From the NCBI GenBank assembly GCA_947632435.1, contig CANRPC010000001.1, positions 1 to 64,000 of the forward strand: 64,000 bases of DNA, written 5' to 3'. A model generated the notes under the pieces. It was not told the origin of the DNA, made no database searches, and saw only the letters and a list, made by a program, of their open reading frames with translations. The translations under genes were made by a program, and so were the position numbers. Below are positions 30,401 through 40,283 of the stretch, piece by piece. This DNA comes from an uncultured Bacilli bacterium (lineage in GTDB: Bacteria; Bacillota_I; Bacilli_A; RFN20; CAG-449). Each line of letters opens with the position of its first letter. Within the stretch, counting starts at the first letter, position 1.

Positions 30401-32262
30401 AGACTGAAGAAATAGGAACATATTATTATAAATCTTTTAATATTAAGTCAATTGTTGATAATGATTCATGGTCAATGATCATGATTGAAAATGATGGCGT
30501 AAAAACTTATTACTCTAATCAAGATGAACTACCTTCATTAAATGTAGGTGGAGAATATTTGATAACAATTTATGACCGTCTTGGAAATAGTTATAGTTTT
30601 ACGGTTTACATTGTTGGCAATGAAGCAACAATTACATTTACACCAAATCAAACATTAACTGAATTTGATATAGATATTTCTTTAGAACAAGAATTTGATA
30701 CTGTAGTTAGTCTTGAAATTTTTAAAGACGGACAAAAGTTAGAAGGCGTTTCAACAGATGTTTTGCACTACACATTTTCAAAGGATGGAGTATACAAAGT
30801 TGTAATTCGAGATAATTTCGGAAGAACAATAGAAAGAACATATGATTTTAATAAGTCATTACCTAATGGATCATTGTCAGTTGATAATGGTGGTAGAACA
30901 ACTGATGAAGTTGTATTCACATATGATAATGAAAAATATTATGCAGAAATAACATTGAATGGTGAGAATTCAACAACTGATAGAGATGGTGAAATAAGAG
31001 TATCAGCAGATGGTTCCTACAAAATTAAACTTATAAATATTTCTGATGAAGATAACTTCAACGAATACACATTTACAATTGATAATTTAGCACCAAACAT
31101 TGCATTAGATGGAGTTAACAATAATGAAACAACAAATAAAGATGTTGTTGTAAGTTGGACTGATAGTGATGTTGTAAGTAGCACCTACACAATTAATGGA
31201 GGTGGAGATGTCACTTTTGATAACAATACTAAATTTACTGAAGAAGGAATTTATGTAATTACAGTAGTTGATGATTTAGGAAATAGTTCAACTATAACAT
31301 TTACAATCGATAAAACATTAGATTATGACATTTATGTTAATGATTTAGTTACAGCAGATGTTGATAGAACTAACCAAGAAGTAGTGATTGTAAATAATGA
31401 AAATCTAACATTATCGGTTACAAGAAATGGCTCTGAATATGAATATGAATTTGGTAATCCACTTACTGAAGAAGGAGTTTATTTATTTAAAGTATCTGAT
31501 GATTATGGAAACACGATTTCTTTTCAAATAATTATTGATAAATCGGTTGACGCATATGTAACAACAGGTGATGGAATGATTTCAAATGATGGAGTAACAA
31601 TTACATCTGGTGAAAAAGTAAATGTTATTGTGACAAAAGACGGACAAGAATATCAATATACAATTGGTGAAGAAATTACAGAAGAAGGATCTTATAAAGT
31701 TATCATTTATGATACTTACGGAAATGAAAAAACAATTTATTTTCAAATTGTAAACGGAACAAAAACGAAACTTGATTATACACTTGGAAGTAATGTTGAA
31801 ATAGTATCCGTTACAAAAGATGGTGAAATCATTGAATGGAATTCTAACTATTTGAATTTTACTGAAGATGGAACTTATGTAGTTAAAGCAAAAGTAAATG
31901 GTGGTGAATATACATTTGAACTTTCACTTGATACAACCGCACCTGAAATAAGTTTAAACGGAATTGAAGATGGTGAAACGGCTAACGTCACAGTTACGAT
32001 TACTGATATGACAGAAGATGGAACTATCGAAGTATATAAAAATGGGGAAATCATTGAATATAACTTAGGCGATGAAATTAAAGACTATGGTAGTTATGAA
32101 GTAAAGGTAACTGATGGACTTGGTAATACAAGAACATATTCATTTACTCTTGAATATCAAATGAATGGTTGGGCAATAGCACTAATCATTATTGGAGGAG
32201 TAATAATAACAGGACTTGTAGTGCTTATCATATTGAAAAAAAGAAGAGTATTTAAGAAATAA
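27451..32262 (+). CDS. Large surface protein with tandem Ig-like domains and C-terminal TM anchor
   Basis: Signal-like N-term, repeated DKAGN/DxxGN ... FTIxID modules, C-term WAIALIIIGGVIITGLVVLIILKKRR. Confidence 0.85.
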   Translation: MKSKHKRRNIFSFCLLSLLMICGISSVMYGTNSYTKVYASGRSPIHTLAGTEKHSHEVKASIWSDATSYTENYYKNTGIQIYGTTNSGKTTTGASVNLDSSSFYVDFTGANSLYVPSKALEGICLTLSYSFEIFNSAGYRQWYASFSSNALEVQETPYTLTYDIYGNKSTKIDSDGLLTRNFTPGELGKRLVNLYGNDFTWKISRTYYWLTMNPKMTVYISTSTINGSLMIDTTNPTLSAVGNTDGRSIANGSYVNQLVKFTASDTNFSKIYYQSPNLSSFSSVSVKTYTSTAITGWWTVYSEDKVGNRSNEFKFYYDATKPVGSISSGGTTVASGSYVSKSFSYIVNDTGSGLKQIYYKSPVSGSYQTYASGTIIPATAGDGWYYFYAVDNAGNQSDTLKVYLETSAPLVEIYRNGSVAYSSTITKSETYDTGIYMNINDIMKITYESSSGNVTSNYNLNQNITIDKSYTASSYTITITTPTGITAKYIFHIVDEKPYITIGSKKYTNNETIYLKEDSYVNWYDDPSITNSDNTGVNIISDGDINSNEFIKYSSSSGKKLTTSANTETKYVLTLNDRAGNESTFTIYIDKKTVDATWISKGDTIENGGYTNQPVYLEISERTATATYSKNGGEYQTYTSNQSLSEEGSYSIIVVDKAGNKSTFTINIDYTAPTGKLYANYQEVQDGTVTNQKIYFSWDGDNTATVNENEYVKNTVISEDGTYEFVLKDKAGNSNTYHIQIDTENPTYNKYQLDNNKDHTVAKWYNVEFDGKINSFASYESALEFASKKEFEKYVTKLELTNVEDFTQYHLVATKGNPQDEVKVGSYYRYKSQANASNELYYFDTDLLNEVISHYAKNYISKVIYYDLNENEYGELAENMYDNLWNNDDIQAPCVNGFVFEQVDANEVYAKLVGSEEEKTKVEFDIPFEEQFDTTGLYEITEIDKAGNVTTYYVFLDLSAPELVVDAEVFGTGSSSEMTITKDKTEEIGTYYYKSFNIKSIVDNDSWSMIMIENDGVKTYYSNQDELPSLNVGGEYLITIYDRLGNSYSFTVYIVGNEATITFTPNQTLTEFDIDISLEQEFDTVVSLEIFKDGQKLEGVSTDVLHYTFSKDGVYKVVIRDNFGRTIERTYDFNKSLPNGSLSVDNGGRTTDEVVFTYDNEKYYAEITLNGENSTTDRDGEIRVSADGSYKIKLINISDEDNFNEYTFTIDNLAPNIALDGVNNNETTNKDVVVSWTDSDVVSSTYTINGGGDVTFDNNTKFTEEGIYVITVVDDLGNSSTITFTIDKTLDYDIYVNDLVTADVDRTNQEVVIVNNENLTLSVTRNGSEYEYEFGNPLTEEGVYLFKVSDDYGNTISFQIIIDKSVDAYVTTGDGMISNDGVTITSGEKVNVIVTKDGQEYQYTIGEEITEEGSYKVIIYDTYGNEKTIYFQIVNGTKTKLDYTLGSNVEIVSVTKDGEIIEWNSNYLNFTEDGTYVVKAKVNGGEYTFELSLDTTAPEISLNGIEDGETANVTVTITDMTEDGTIEVYKNGEIIEYNLGDEIKDYGSYEVKVTDGLGNTRTYSFTLEYQMNGWAIALIIIGGVIITGLVVLIILKKRRVFKK

Positions 32263-32342
32263 AAATTGGATGTGAAATGGATTTTTATTTAAAAAAAATG
32301 GAGGTTTTTATGGAGGTTTTACATCCATTGTAAACAGGATAA

Positions 32343-32414
32343 GGCGTGCGTCAGTTTGCTTCACGCAAATTGACCATCGCCAACTAGTTTCGGGACTGGG
32401 AAACCCAGCTCTCG
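32343..32414 (+). ncRNA. Putative structured RNA element upstream of pilin-like/T4SS genes
   Basis: GTCAGTTTGC-ttcac-GCAAATTGAC 10-bp stem nested in GGCG/CGCC; CGGGACTGGG-aaa-CCCAGcTCTCG second stem. Confidence 0.6.
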
Positions 32415-32458
32415 ATTGAAATATGTTTGTCTAATTATGACAGAAGGAGGAAATACAT

Positions 32459-32746
32459 TTGAAAAATATTATTTTGGCAGTTGATTTAAATCCTATTATA
32501 GAGCCAATATTAGAAGTTCTTGATGCTATTCTATGGCCATTAATAGCCATAGTAGTTGCTGTAGGAACAATATATTGTGTTTTCTTAGGAATTAAGATTG
32601 CAAAATCAGATGAACAAAATTCCAGAGAAAAAGCAAAAAAGGATTTGATAGGAGCAATTATAGGATTTGTAATAATTTTCGTTCTAATTGTTGCCTTAAA
32701 AATTGCTGTTCCAATTCTTGAAGAGTGGGTAAAATCACAAGTTTAG
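32459..32746 (+). CDS. Small two-TM membrane protein (Maff2/VirB2-pilin-like)
   Basis: 95 aa with two TM helices, located before VirB6-like gene. Confidence 0.6.
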   Translation: MKNIILAVDLNPIIEPILEVLDAILWPLIAIVVAVGTIYCVFLGIKIAKSDEQNSREKAKKDLIGAIIGFVIIFVLIVALKIAVPILEEWVKSQV

Positions 32747-32757
32747 GAGGCAACTAA

Positions 32758-34362
32758 ATGATACTTGGAGAACTTATAGATGCTTTAATTGATTTGTTTT
32801 ACAGCATTATTTATAAATTCTTTTCCAGTATATGTGTTCTTATAGATTTTATAAAAACTATTTTCTACAAATTATGTGGTATTGAAACTGTTGAAATTGC
32901 AGGTGAACAAACAGATTTATTATCAAATTTATTGAATTCTGATTCTATAAAAAGAGTATTTCTTACTATAACAATTATTGGCTTCATATTACTAACTATA
33001 TTTACAATAATTGCAATAATTAAAAGCAATTATCAAGAAAAACAAAATTGGAAGACAGTAATGACAAAGGCATTTCATGGATTAATTATTATGTTTGTTA
33101 TTCCAGCAATAATTATGGCTGGCGTAATACTCACCAATGTTGTTATGAGTTCCATAAATCAAGGTATGCAAGCCAGTTTAGTTAATGGCAATGGAACAAT
33201 TGGAGGACAATTTTTAGTAACAATAGGAAGTAATTCGTTTACTGGAAATGCTGAAAATAGAGAACAAATAGAAGCAATGTTTATTTCAGGTCAATTAAAT
33301 TACAATGACTTATCTATTGTTAAAACGTATTATGACATAACATCAATGAATTATGTGATTGGCTTAATTGGAGGTATTGTAATCCTCGTTATGTTTGTTA
33401 TTTCATCAATAACATTTGTTCAAAGAATATTTGACATAGTATTGCTATATATAATTTCGCCTGTTTCGATATCAACAATACCATTAGATGAGGGAAATAG
33501 ATTTAAAGTTTGGAAAGATATGCTTATATCAAAAGTCTTATCAGCTTATGGAATTATATTAGTAATGAATTTATTTTTCTTAATTATTCCACAAGTATAT
33601 CAAATAAATTTCTTTAACAACAACTTTCATAATGGAATAGTTTACATCTTGTTTTTAATTGGTGGTAGTTTTGCTGTCACAAAAGCAAGTAGAGTAATAT
33701 CTCAACTTTGTGGATCACCTGCAACTGGAGGCGAACTTGCCCAAATGATATATAACATTAGATCTGGTTTGGCATTAAGTAGAGCAACTACAGCAATGAT
33801 TGGAGGAGTTGTTGGAGGTTTAATTGGTGGATCCGATTATAAGCAAATGCGTAAAAAAGGAAAATCAAGAGGAGAATCTGTTAATGCTTCTTTACATAGC
33901 ACCCGCAACCAAAATGTTGTTCAAGAAGGACAAAAGAAAAATAAGGCAAAACAAGTTGTTGGAGCTCCTTTAAGACTTGCAACTATGCCAATAGGAATGT
34001 TAAGTGATTTATCAAAAGGTGGCTTAATACAAGTAGGAAAGAATTTTATTCCAAGATTGAAAAATGTTGTAGCAGGAGATTCGTTACTTAATAAAGCGGA
34101 TGTAAAGAAAAAGGCAAAAACCAAAATTGACGAATCAGTTAAGAACACCACCAACACAAATACTGGAGGTGGTCGTAGCAATGATGAAACGACTAATAAA
34201 GAAAATAGTAGCACTATTAGTGATAGAACAAATGAAGACATTTTAAATAAAGATGAAAAAGAAAATGAAAGTTTATCTACAAATATTGAAAGCGAACGTG
34301 AATTCAAAGGTCCAGATTTGAAAGATGAAGGAAGTGAAGAAGGAGGCGAAAATAAAAAGTGA
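32758..34362 (+). CDS. VirB6/TrbL-like T4SS membrane protein
   Basis: Multiple TM helices, RIFDIVLLYIISPVSISTIPLDEGNRFKVWKDMLISKVLSAYG, disordered polar C-term. Confidence 0.8.
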   Translation: MILGELIDALIDLFYSIIYKFFSSICVLIDFIKTIFYKLCGIETVEIAGEQTDLLSNLLNSDSIKRVFLTITIIGFILLTIFTIIAIIKSNYQEKQNWKTVMTKAFHGLIIMFVIPAIIMAGVILTNVVMSSINQGMQASLVNGNGTIGGQFLVTIGSNSFTGNAENREQIEAMFISGQLNYNDLSIVKTYYDITSMNYVIGLIGGIVILVMFVISSITFVQRIFDIVLLYIISPVSISTIPLDEGNRFKVWKDMLISKVLSAYGIILVMNLFFLIIPQVYQINFFNNNFHNGIVYILFLIGGSFAVTKASRVISQLCGSPATGGELAQMIYNIRSGLALSRATTAMIGGVVGGLIGGSDYKQMRKKGKSRGESVNASLHSTRNQNVVQEGQKKNKAKQVVGAPLRLATMPIGMLSDLSKGGLIQVGKNFIPRLKNVVAGDSLLNKADVKKKAKTKIDESVKNTTNTNTGGGRSNDETTNKENSSTISDRTNEDILNKDEKENESLSTNIESEREFKGPDLKDEGSEEGGENKK

Positions 34363-36983
34363 GAATTATACCAAAAACATCAAAAGTAAAATTAACATTT
34401 TACAAAGGTATGACTATTGGTGATTTTATAATCGGTTTCATAACGCTTATTATTTTAGCTATTACTGTATCAACTAATCTTCCATTTAAATGGTATTTAG
34501 CAATAGGCGAAGTGATTCTTGTAATTCCATTTTATATATCAATAGCAGGTGAAAGATTTTATGAATATATTGGATTCTTTTTTAAATATTTAGTGACTAA
34601 AAAATCTTATAAGAAAAATGCTAAAAAAAATAATGATGATATTACAGGAATCATTCCTTATAAATCAATTGAAAATGATGTGATTTTAAATCGTGATAAT
34701 ACTTATGTAGCAATTCTTGAAGTAAATCCTATAGATTTTAGATTGCTTAGTGTTGAAAAGCAAGATACTTATATCGATGGAGTCTTAGCTAGAGTATTAA
34801 ATGGAATTAATTATGATAATGAATATTCAATTGTTAAATTAGAAAGACCGTTAATATTAGATGGAAATATTCAAGATGAATTAGATAGAATAGCTGATTT
34901 AATTGATGCTAATGAACGTAAAGATATAACTAAAATAGAACAAAAAGCTAGATTAGATTTAATTCAAGATCGTATAACATTAATTGATCAAATCAATAGT
35001 GGTGAAACGATTAATTATAGTAGATATTATTTATGTTTAACAGGTAAGAATTTGCTAGAAGTAAATGAAAGTATTGATAGAGCAAAATCAATTTTAAATT
35101 CAGGCGGAATTCAAGCAAATAGATTAAAAGAAAAAGAACTAGTGGCTTTCCTTAGATATTCTATTAATTCTGATTTTGATGAAAGATTACTAGATGATGT
35201 TTCACAATATGACGACTATATAATTCCAGAAAAGGTTAGTTTTGGTTTAGTTTCAACTAAACAAACTAAAAATACCTTAACTCATTTTGTGATAAATAAC
35301 TACCCTTTGAAAGTTGGTAACGGATGGGGTGAAGGTCTATTTGATATGGAACATACTAAAGTTGTAATGAAACTAACGCCTGTTGAAAAATATAAAGCTA
35401 TAAAAAGAATTGATAATGCGATTTTAGAACTTCAAACATCTAGTCAAAAGGATAAAGCAAGCGAGCAAATAGATAAAAATACTCACCTTGATACGCTTGA
35501 AGATTTACTAGTTGGCATTCAAACCGATAATGAAACATTATTTGATACTACTATAATCATTACTGTTTATGATGAATTAGGAAAAAATGTAAATAAGAAA
35601 AAAGTTAGAACAAGATTAAGAGAAATGGGCTTTGGATTTACAGAAATGTTAGGTAGACAGTATGAAGCATATATTTCATCAACATTGTCATCTATAAATA
35701 AAGTAAAAATTTCAAGAGGAATACAAACAAGCACATTATCGGCATGCTTTCCTTTTGTTTCAAATGCCATTATTGATAAAAAAGGAATTTTAATTGGAGA
35801 AAATAAATTGCCAGTTTTTATTGATTTATTCAAACGTGATGATGAACGTGTCAACTCTAATATGATTATTATTGGCAAACCAGGAAGCGGTAAATCATAT
35901 GCTACAAAAACAATTATGTCAGGGCTTGCAAGTTGTAACACTAGAATCTTTGTATTAGATCCTGAAAATGAATATAACAATTTAGCTAAAAATCTTGGTG
36001 GAAAATCACTTGATGTTGCTAGTTCAAGTTATGGAATGATTAATCCATTTCAAATTATTAGTGGAATCGAAGATGAAGAAAATAGTTTTTTTGCTCATTT
36101 ACAATTCTTAGAAGAGTTTTATAGATTAATACTTCCAGGCATTAATTCTGATTCACTTGAACTGCTTAATAAATTGACACAGGAATTATATGAAAGACAT
36201 AACATAAATTCTAAAACAAATTTAAGATCTTTAAAAAATGAAGATTATCCTACATTTGATGATTTAAACATATTGGTTGAACAAAAACTTTCAATCGAAA
36301 GTGATGAATATATAAAAACTTGTTTAAAAGTATTAATCAATTATATTTCTAAATTTAAAACTGGAGGACGTAATTCTAATTTATGGAATGGACATACAAG
36401 TTTTTCGCCAAAAGAAAACTTTATTGCATTTAATTTTCAAAAACTTCTAGCAAATAAAAATGATGTAACTGCTAATGCACAAATGCTTTTAGTATTAAAA
36501 TGGCTAGAAAACGAAGTAATTAAAAATAGAGAATACAATGTTCGACATAAAACGACAAGAAAAATTGTTGTTGCAATTGATGAAGCTCACTTGTTTATTG
36601 ATGAAAAATATCCTGTTGCTTTAGATTTTATGTTCCAATTAGCTAAGCGTATCCGTAAATATGATGGAATGCTAATTATAATTACTCAAAATGTTAAAGA
36701 TTTCGCAGGAACTCCTGATATTACAAGAAAATCATCGGCAATAATTAATGTTTCACAGTATTCATTAATATTTAGTTTAAGTCCTAATGATATGACAGAA
36801 CTTTGTATGCTTTATGAAAATGCTGGTCAAATAAATGATGTTGAGAAAGATAGTATTGTTCATAATCCAAGAGGAAGAGCATTTCTTATTTCTAGTCCAA
36901 ATAAACGATCTAATGTATCAATAATTGCTACTAAATTAACAGAAAACATGTTTACTATTGGAGAGTTAAATGAAGAAAATTAA
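34359..36983 (+). CDS. VirB4/TraE-type conjugation ATPase
   Basis: IIIGKPGSGKSYATK, VVAIDEAHLFIDE; PrgI-like N-terminal TM domain. Confidence 0.93.
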   Translation: MRIIPKTSKVKLTFYKGMTIGDFIIGFITLIILAITVSTNLPFKWYLAIGEVILVIPFYISIAGERFYEYIGFFFKYLVTKKSYKKNAKKNNDDITGIIPYKSIENDVILNRDNTYVAILEVNPIDFRLLSVEKQDTYIDGVLARVLNGINYDNEYSIVKLERPLILDGNIQDELDRIADLIDANERKDITKIEQKARLDLIQDRITLIDQINSGETINYSRYYLCLTGKNLLEVNESIDRAKSILNSGGIQANRLKEKELVAFLRYSINSDFDERLLDDVSQYDDYIIPEKVSFGLVSTKQTKNTLTHFVINNYPLKVGNGWGEGLFDMEHTKVVMKLTPVEKYKAIKRIDNAILELQTSSQKDKASEQIDKNTHLDTLEDLLVGIQTDNETLFDTTIIITVYDELGKNVNKKKVRTRLREMGFGFTEMLGRQYEAYISSTLSSINKVKISRGIQTSTLSACFPFVSNAIIDKKGILIGENKLPVFIDLFKRDDERVNSNMIIIGKPGSGKSYATKTIMSGLASCNTRIFVLDPENEYNNLAKNLGGKSLDVASSSYGMINPFQIISGIEDEENSFFAHLQFLEEFYRLILPGINSDSLELLNKLTQELYERHNINSKTNLRSLKNEDYPTFDDLNILVEQKLSIESDEYIKTCLKVLINYISKFKTGGRNSNLWNGHTSFSPKENFIAFNFQKLLANKNDVTANAQMLLVLKWLENEVIKNREYNVRHKTTRKIVVAIDEAHLFIDEKYPVALDFMFQLAKRIRKYDGMLIIITQNVKDFAGTPDITRKSSAIINVSQYSLIFSLSPNDMTELCMLYENAGQINDVEKDSIVHNPRGRAFLISSPNKRSNVSIIATKLTENMFTIGELNEEN

Positions 36984-37326
36984 TTATGTAAATTCTGTTC
37001 AAAAAAGCGTTAATAGAGAATTTAATGATTTTAAAGAAAGTGAATTAAAAAAAACAAAAAACGAAATCTTCAATGATTATTACCAAATTTATTTTTATGA
37101 AGAAATGAGCAATTTTCTTATAAATAATGATGATTCGCTTTTAGATACATTACATTGGGAATGTTTAAATCAAGATAAAGGTAATATTCTTAATTTTATG
37201 TATCAATATTATTTAAAAAATGAATATGCAAGTATTAATAATTATGAAGATTTAACTGATTTGGTGGTTGAATATAATAATAAATTTCACCACAACATTT
37301 TAAATAAAGAAGCAATAGCTGAATAA
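36970..37326 (+). CDS. DUF3848-like hypothetical protein
   Basis: 118 aa; resembles 40284-40622 product. Confidence 0.45.
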   Translation: MKKINYVNSVQKSVNREFNDFKESELKKTKNEIFNDYYQIYFYEEMSNFLINNDDSLLDTLHWECLNQDKGNILNFMYQYYLKNEYASINNYEDLTDLVVEYNNKFHHNILNKEAIAE

Positions 37327-37340
37327 GAGGAGGTTAATAT

Positions 37341-38378
37341 TTGAATAACAATAATAAAAATTTTGAAGTTAAACCATATAGTAAAGAAGAAGTCGAAAAA
37401 ATTCTAACAGAAATCGATAACAAACTTACTGAATTCATAAAATCTGATAAATATAAAGATGTTTTATTGGCTATGGGTAATTTAGGAAAATACTCATTTA
37501 CTAATCAAATTTATATTTTACTTCAAAATCCAGATGCAGTAACAGTTAATGGTATGAAGCAATGGAATTATTTAGGCAGAAGTATTTTACCAGGTCAAAA
37601 AGCATTGAAAATTTTTTCACCACTAGTTACTAAAGAAGAAGTTCAATTAGCAGATAGTGACGGAAATTTAATTTTAGATGAGGATGGTAATCCTAAAACA
37701 AAGGAAGTAGAAAGAGTTAAGGGATTTAAACCATCATTTGTATTTGATATATCACAAACAAAGGGAAAAGATTTAGATGTTTTTAAATTTAATGAAAACA
37801 TAACAGTTGAAGATAAAGAGTTAATTATTCAAGGTCTTTCTAATGTAGTTAATAATAAGGGATTTACCATAGAATATGCATCCGAAAAAGAACTTGGAAA
37901 AGGATGTTATGGTTTATGTGACTATGAGAATAAAAAAATCAAGCTTCTTGAAGGTATGAGTGATCTTCAAACTGTTTCAACGTTAGTTCATGAATGTGGA
38001 CACGCATTAGCTCATAGTCCATACAGAGATATTTTTGATGGATTAACTGAACTTCCAAGTCGTGATATAAGAGAAGTTGAGGCTGAATCAATAGCCTGTG
38101 TTGTATGTTCACATTTAGGATTAGACACCGAAAATTTCAATTTTTCATACATTAGTGGTTGGGCTGATGGCGATATAAATAAATTTAGAAAAAATATGGT
38201 TAGGATAGGAATGTATTCTGGTGATTTAATTGAAGGAATTGATTCTGTATTTGCACAAGCAAAAAAAGAAAGGGAAGCAGTGAAGCCAGAGCAAGAAGCT
38301 GAAAGTTTTGTTGAGCCTATTATACAAGAGCCACAACCTATTAAACGAACAAAAAGAAAAGAGGCAGTTGCAGTCTAA
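37341..38378 (+). CDS. ArdC-like antirestriction protein with zinc metallopeptidase motif
   Basis: YSFTNQIYILLQNPDAVTVNGMKQWNYLGR N-terminal domain; TLVHECGHALAH HExxH. Confidence 0.8.
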   Translation: MNNNNKNFEVKPYSKEEVEKILTEIDNKLTEFIKSDKYKDVLLAMGNLGKYSFTNQIYILLQNPDAVTVNGMKQWNYLGRSILPGQKALKIFSPLVTKEEVQLADSDGNLILDEDGNPKTKEVERVKGFKPSFVFDISQTKGKDLDVFKFNENITVEDKELIIQGLSNVVNNKGFTIEYASEKELGKGCYGLCDYENKKIKLLEGMSDLQTVSTLVHECGHALAHSPYRDIFDGLTELPSRDIREVEAESIACVVCSHLGLDTENFNFSYISGWADGDINKFRKNMVRIGMYSGDLIEGIDSVFAQAKKEREAVKPEQEAESFVEPIIQEPQPIKRTKRKEAVAV

Positions 38379-39250
38379 TGTTCGTATCTAAAAATATTCC
38401 TAAAGAATTAAAAGAATTACCACAATGGGTTTGTTATAGGACACAAAAAAATGGTAATAAAACAGTTAAATTTATGATTAGCCCAAATACTGGTTCTTTT
38501 GCTAAATCTAATGATTCAACTACGTGGGCTGATTATGATACAGCAAATAGATTTATGCTTAATCGCAGATTAGAAGGATTAGCTTTTGTTCTAACTGAGG
38601 GATATGTATTTATTGATATAGATCATTCAATTGATAATGAAGGAAACATGAGTGATTTAACTAAAAAAATACTTCAAGAATTACCTAATACTTATGCAGA
38701 AAAATCATGTAGTGGTAAAGGAGTTCATCTTATTTGTAAAGGCAAATTGCCTGAATACGCTCTTAAACGTAATGATTCAATAGGTTTAGAAATGTATGAT
38801 ACTAAAAGATTTGTATGCATAACAGGAGATGTTATTAATAATCAAACGGATATAAAAGATTATTCATGTAAAATTGTTGATTTTAATTACACATTTATTG
38901 GAAAGCGTCCACCTCGAATATTAAATCCAATTAAAACAGATATTCAATTTAGTGATAATGAATTAATTAATAAAATAAGGAATAGTAAAACACGATATAA
39001 ATTTGAATCTTTGTATCGAGGCGATATTTCTGGATATGCATCACAAAGTAATGCTGATTATGCGTTTGTGCGAATATTAGCATTTTGGACTCAAGACAAA
39101 AATCAAATTGATTCCATAATGCGATCTAGTGGATTATTTCGAGAAAAATGGGATAGAAAAATTGGTGATTCAACCTATGGAGAAATCACAATTGATAATG
39201 CATTAAGAGATAATACAAAAACTTATAGATCTAAAAGTTATGAAATGTAG
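38378..39250 (+). CDS. Primase-polymerase-like protein (NrS-1/AEP N-terminal type)
   Basis: PQWVCYRTQKNGNKTVKFMISPNTG, YVFIDIDHSID, CSGKGVHLICKG. Confidence 0.7.
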   Translation: MFVSKNIPKELKELPQWVCYRTQKNGNKTVKFMISPNTGSFAKSNDSTTWADYDTANRFMLNRRLEGLAFVLTEGYVFIDIDHSIDNEGNMSDLTKKILQELPNTYAEKSCSGKGVHLICKGKLPEYALKRNDSIGLEMYDTKRFVCITGDVINNQTDIKDYSCKIVDFNYTFIGKRPPRILNPIKTDIQFSDNELINKIRNSKTRYKFESLYRGDISGYASQSNADYAFVRILAFWTQDKNQIDSIMRSSGLFREKWDRKIGDSTYGEITIDNALRDNTKTYRSKSYEM

Positions 39251-39258
39251 GAGGAACT

Positions 39259-39684
39259 ATGAAAGAAAAAATTAAAGTTGTAATTAAAGAAGTTGATAAA
39301 CCAGCGGAAATTAAGGAAATTTCAAATGATTATAAAACCTTTCAAAAAACAGTTGGTGGTCTTATTGATATGACACCACTACCTGGACACGATGATATAG
39401 ACATTATTTGTAATGATGAATTTCTATACAACGGAAGTATGGCAAATATTATGATGCCTGAAAGAGATCATGTTTTATGTGGCAGTTTAATTTTTGCAGG
39501 TTTTAATGAAGAAGATGGTTCAACTATTGGACTTACAGATAAACAAGTAAAGTCAGTTATGGATTATATAGAAGAAAATAAAGTGTTTAGAATGGATCCA
39601 TCTATGGCTTATTATGCAATGCAAGAAAAAAAATTGTTTAAACAAAATTCTAAAAGTAAAAAGAAGGAGATTTTTGCCGAATAA
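39259..39684 (+). CDS. DUF3846-like protein
   Basis: VGGLIDMTPLPG...DIICNDEFLYNG...ICGSLIFAGF-like pattern. Confidence 0.55.
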   Translation: MKEKIKVVIKEVDKPAEIKEISNDYKTFQKTVGGLIDMTPLPGHDDIDIICNDEFLYNGSMANIMMPERDHVLCGSLIFAGFNEEDGSTIGLTDKQVKSVMDYIEENKVFRMDPSMAYYAMQEKKLFKQNSKSKKKEIFAE

Positions 39685-40274
39685 TGGAGATTAGTGAGAA
39701 CGGCATCATCTTGAAAATTGGATATGATGAATATCCAGAAAATCCTAGAAATTGGGATAATTTAGGAACAATGATTTGTTTTCATAGAAGATACTTTTTA
39801 GGAGATAAACACAATTATAAAAATTTTCAGGATTTCTTTGAAAGTAAGGAATACAAAAACTTTTATGTTTTAAGACCATTATTCTTATACGATCATAGTG
39901 GCTTATCTATATCTACTGAAAATTTTGTAGGAAAAGTTCCACATGCTGAATGGGATAGTATGCAGGTTGGATATATCTTTATTACTAAAGACGAAGTCAA
40001 GAAAAAAATAGGTCTTGAACCTACAAATGAAAATAAAGATAAAGTAATTAATATGTTAGAAAAGGAAGTAGAAACATATAACAACTATTTAGGTGGAAGC
40101 GTATATGAATATCAAGTATTAGACAATGAAAATAATGTTATTGATTCCTGTGGTGGTTTTAATGCAAGTAGCATAAATGAAGCTTTAACTATGATGAAAG
40201 ATTATTCTTCTATAGAACACGAATATTTATTTAAAAAATTAGAAAAAGAACTTATCGGGGAAGCAACAATGTAG
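39684..40274 (+). CDS. ICE-associated hypothetical protein
   Basis: 196 aa ORF in operon; NPRNWDNLGTMICFHRRY. Confidence 0.5.
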   Translation: MEISENGIILKIGYDEYPENPRNWDNLGTMICFHRRYFLGDKHNYKNFQDFFESKEYKNFYVLRPLFLYDHSGLSISTENFVGKVPHAEWDSMQVGYIFITKDEVKKKIGLEPTNENKDKVINMLEKEVETYNNYLGGSVYEYQVLDNENNVIDSCGGFNASSINEALTMMKDYSSIEHEYLFKKLEKELIGEATM

Positions 40275-40283
40275 GAGAGTTAA

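Noticed and set aside
27451-32262. DNA-level repeat array in the surface protein gene
   Set aside because: Repeats are at the protein-module level and diverged in DNA; no exact tandem DNA repeat seen.
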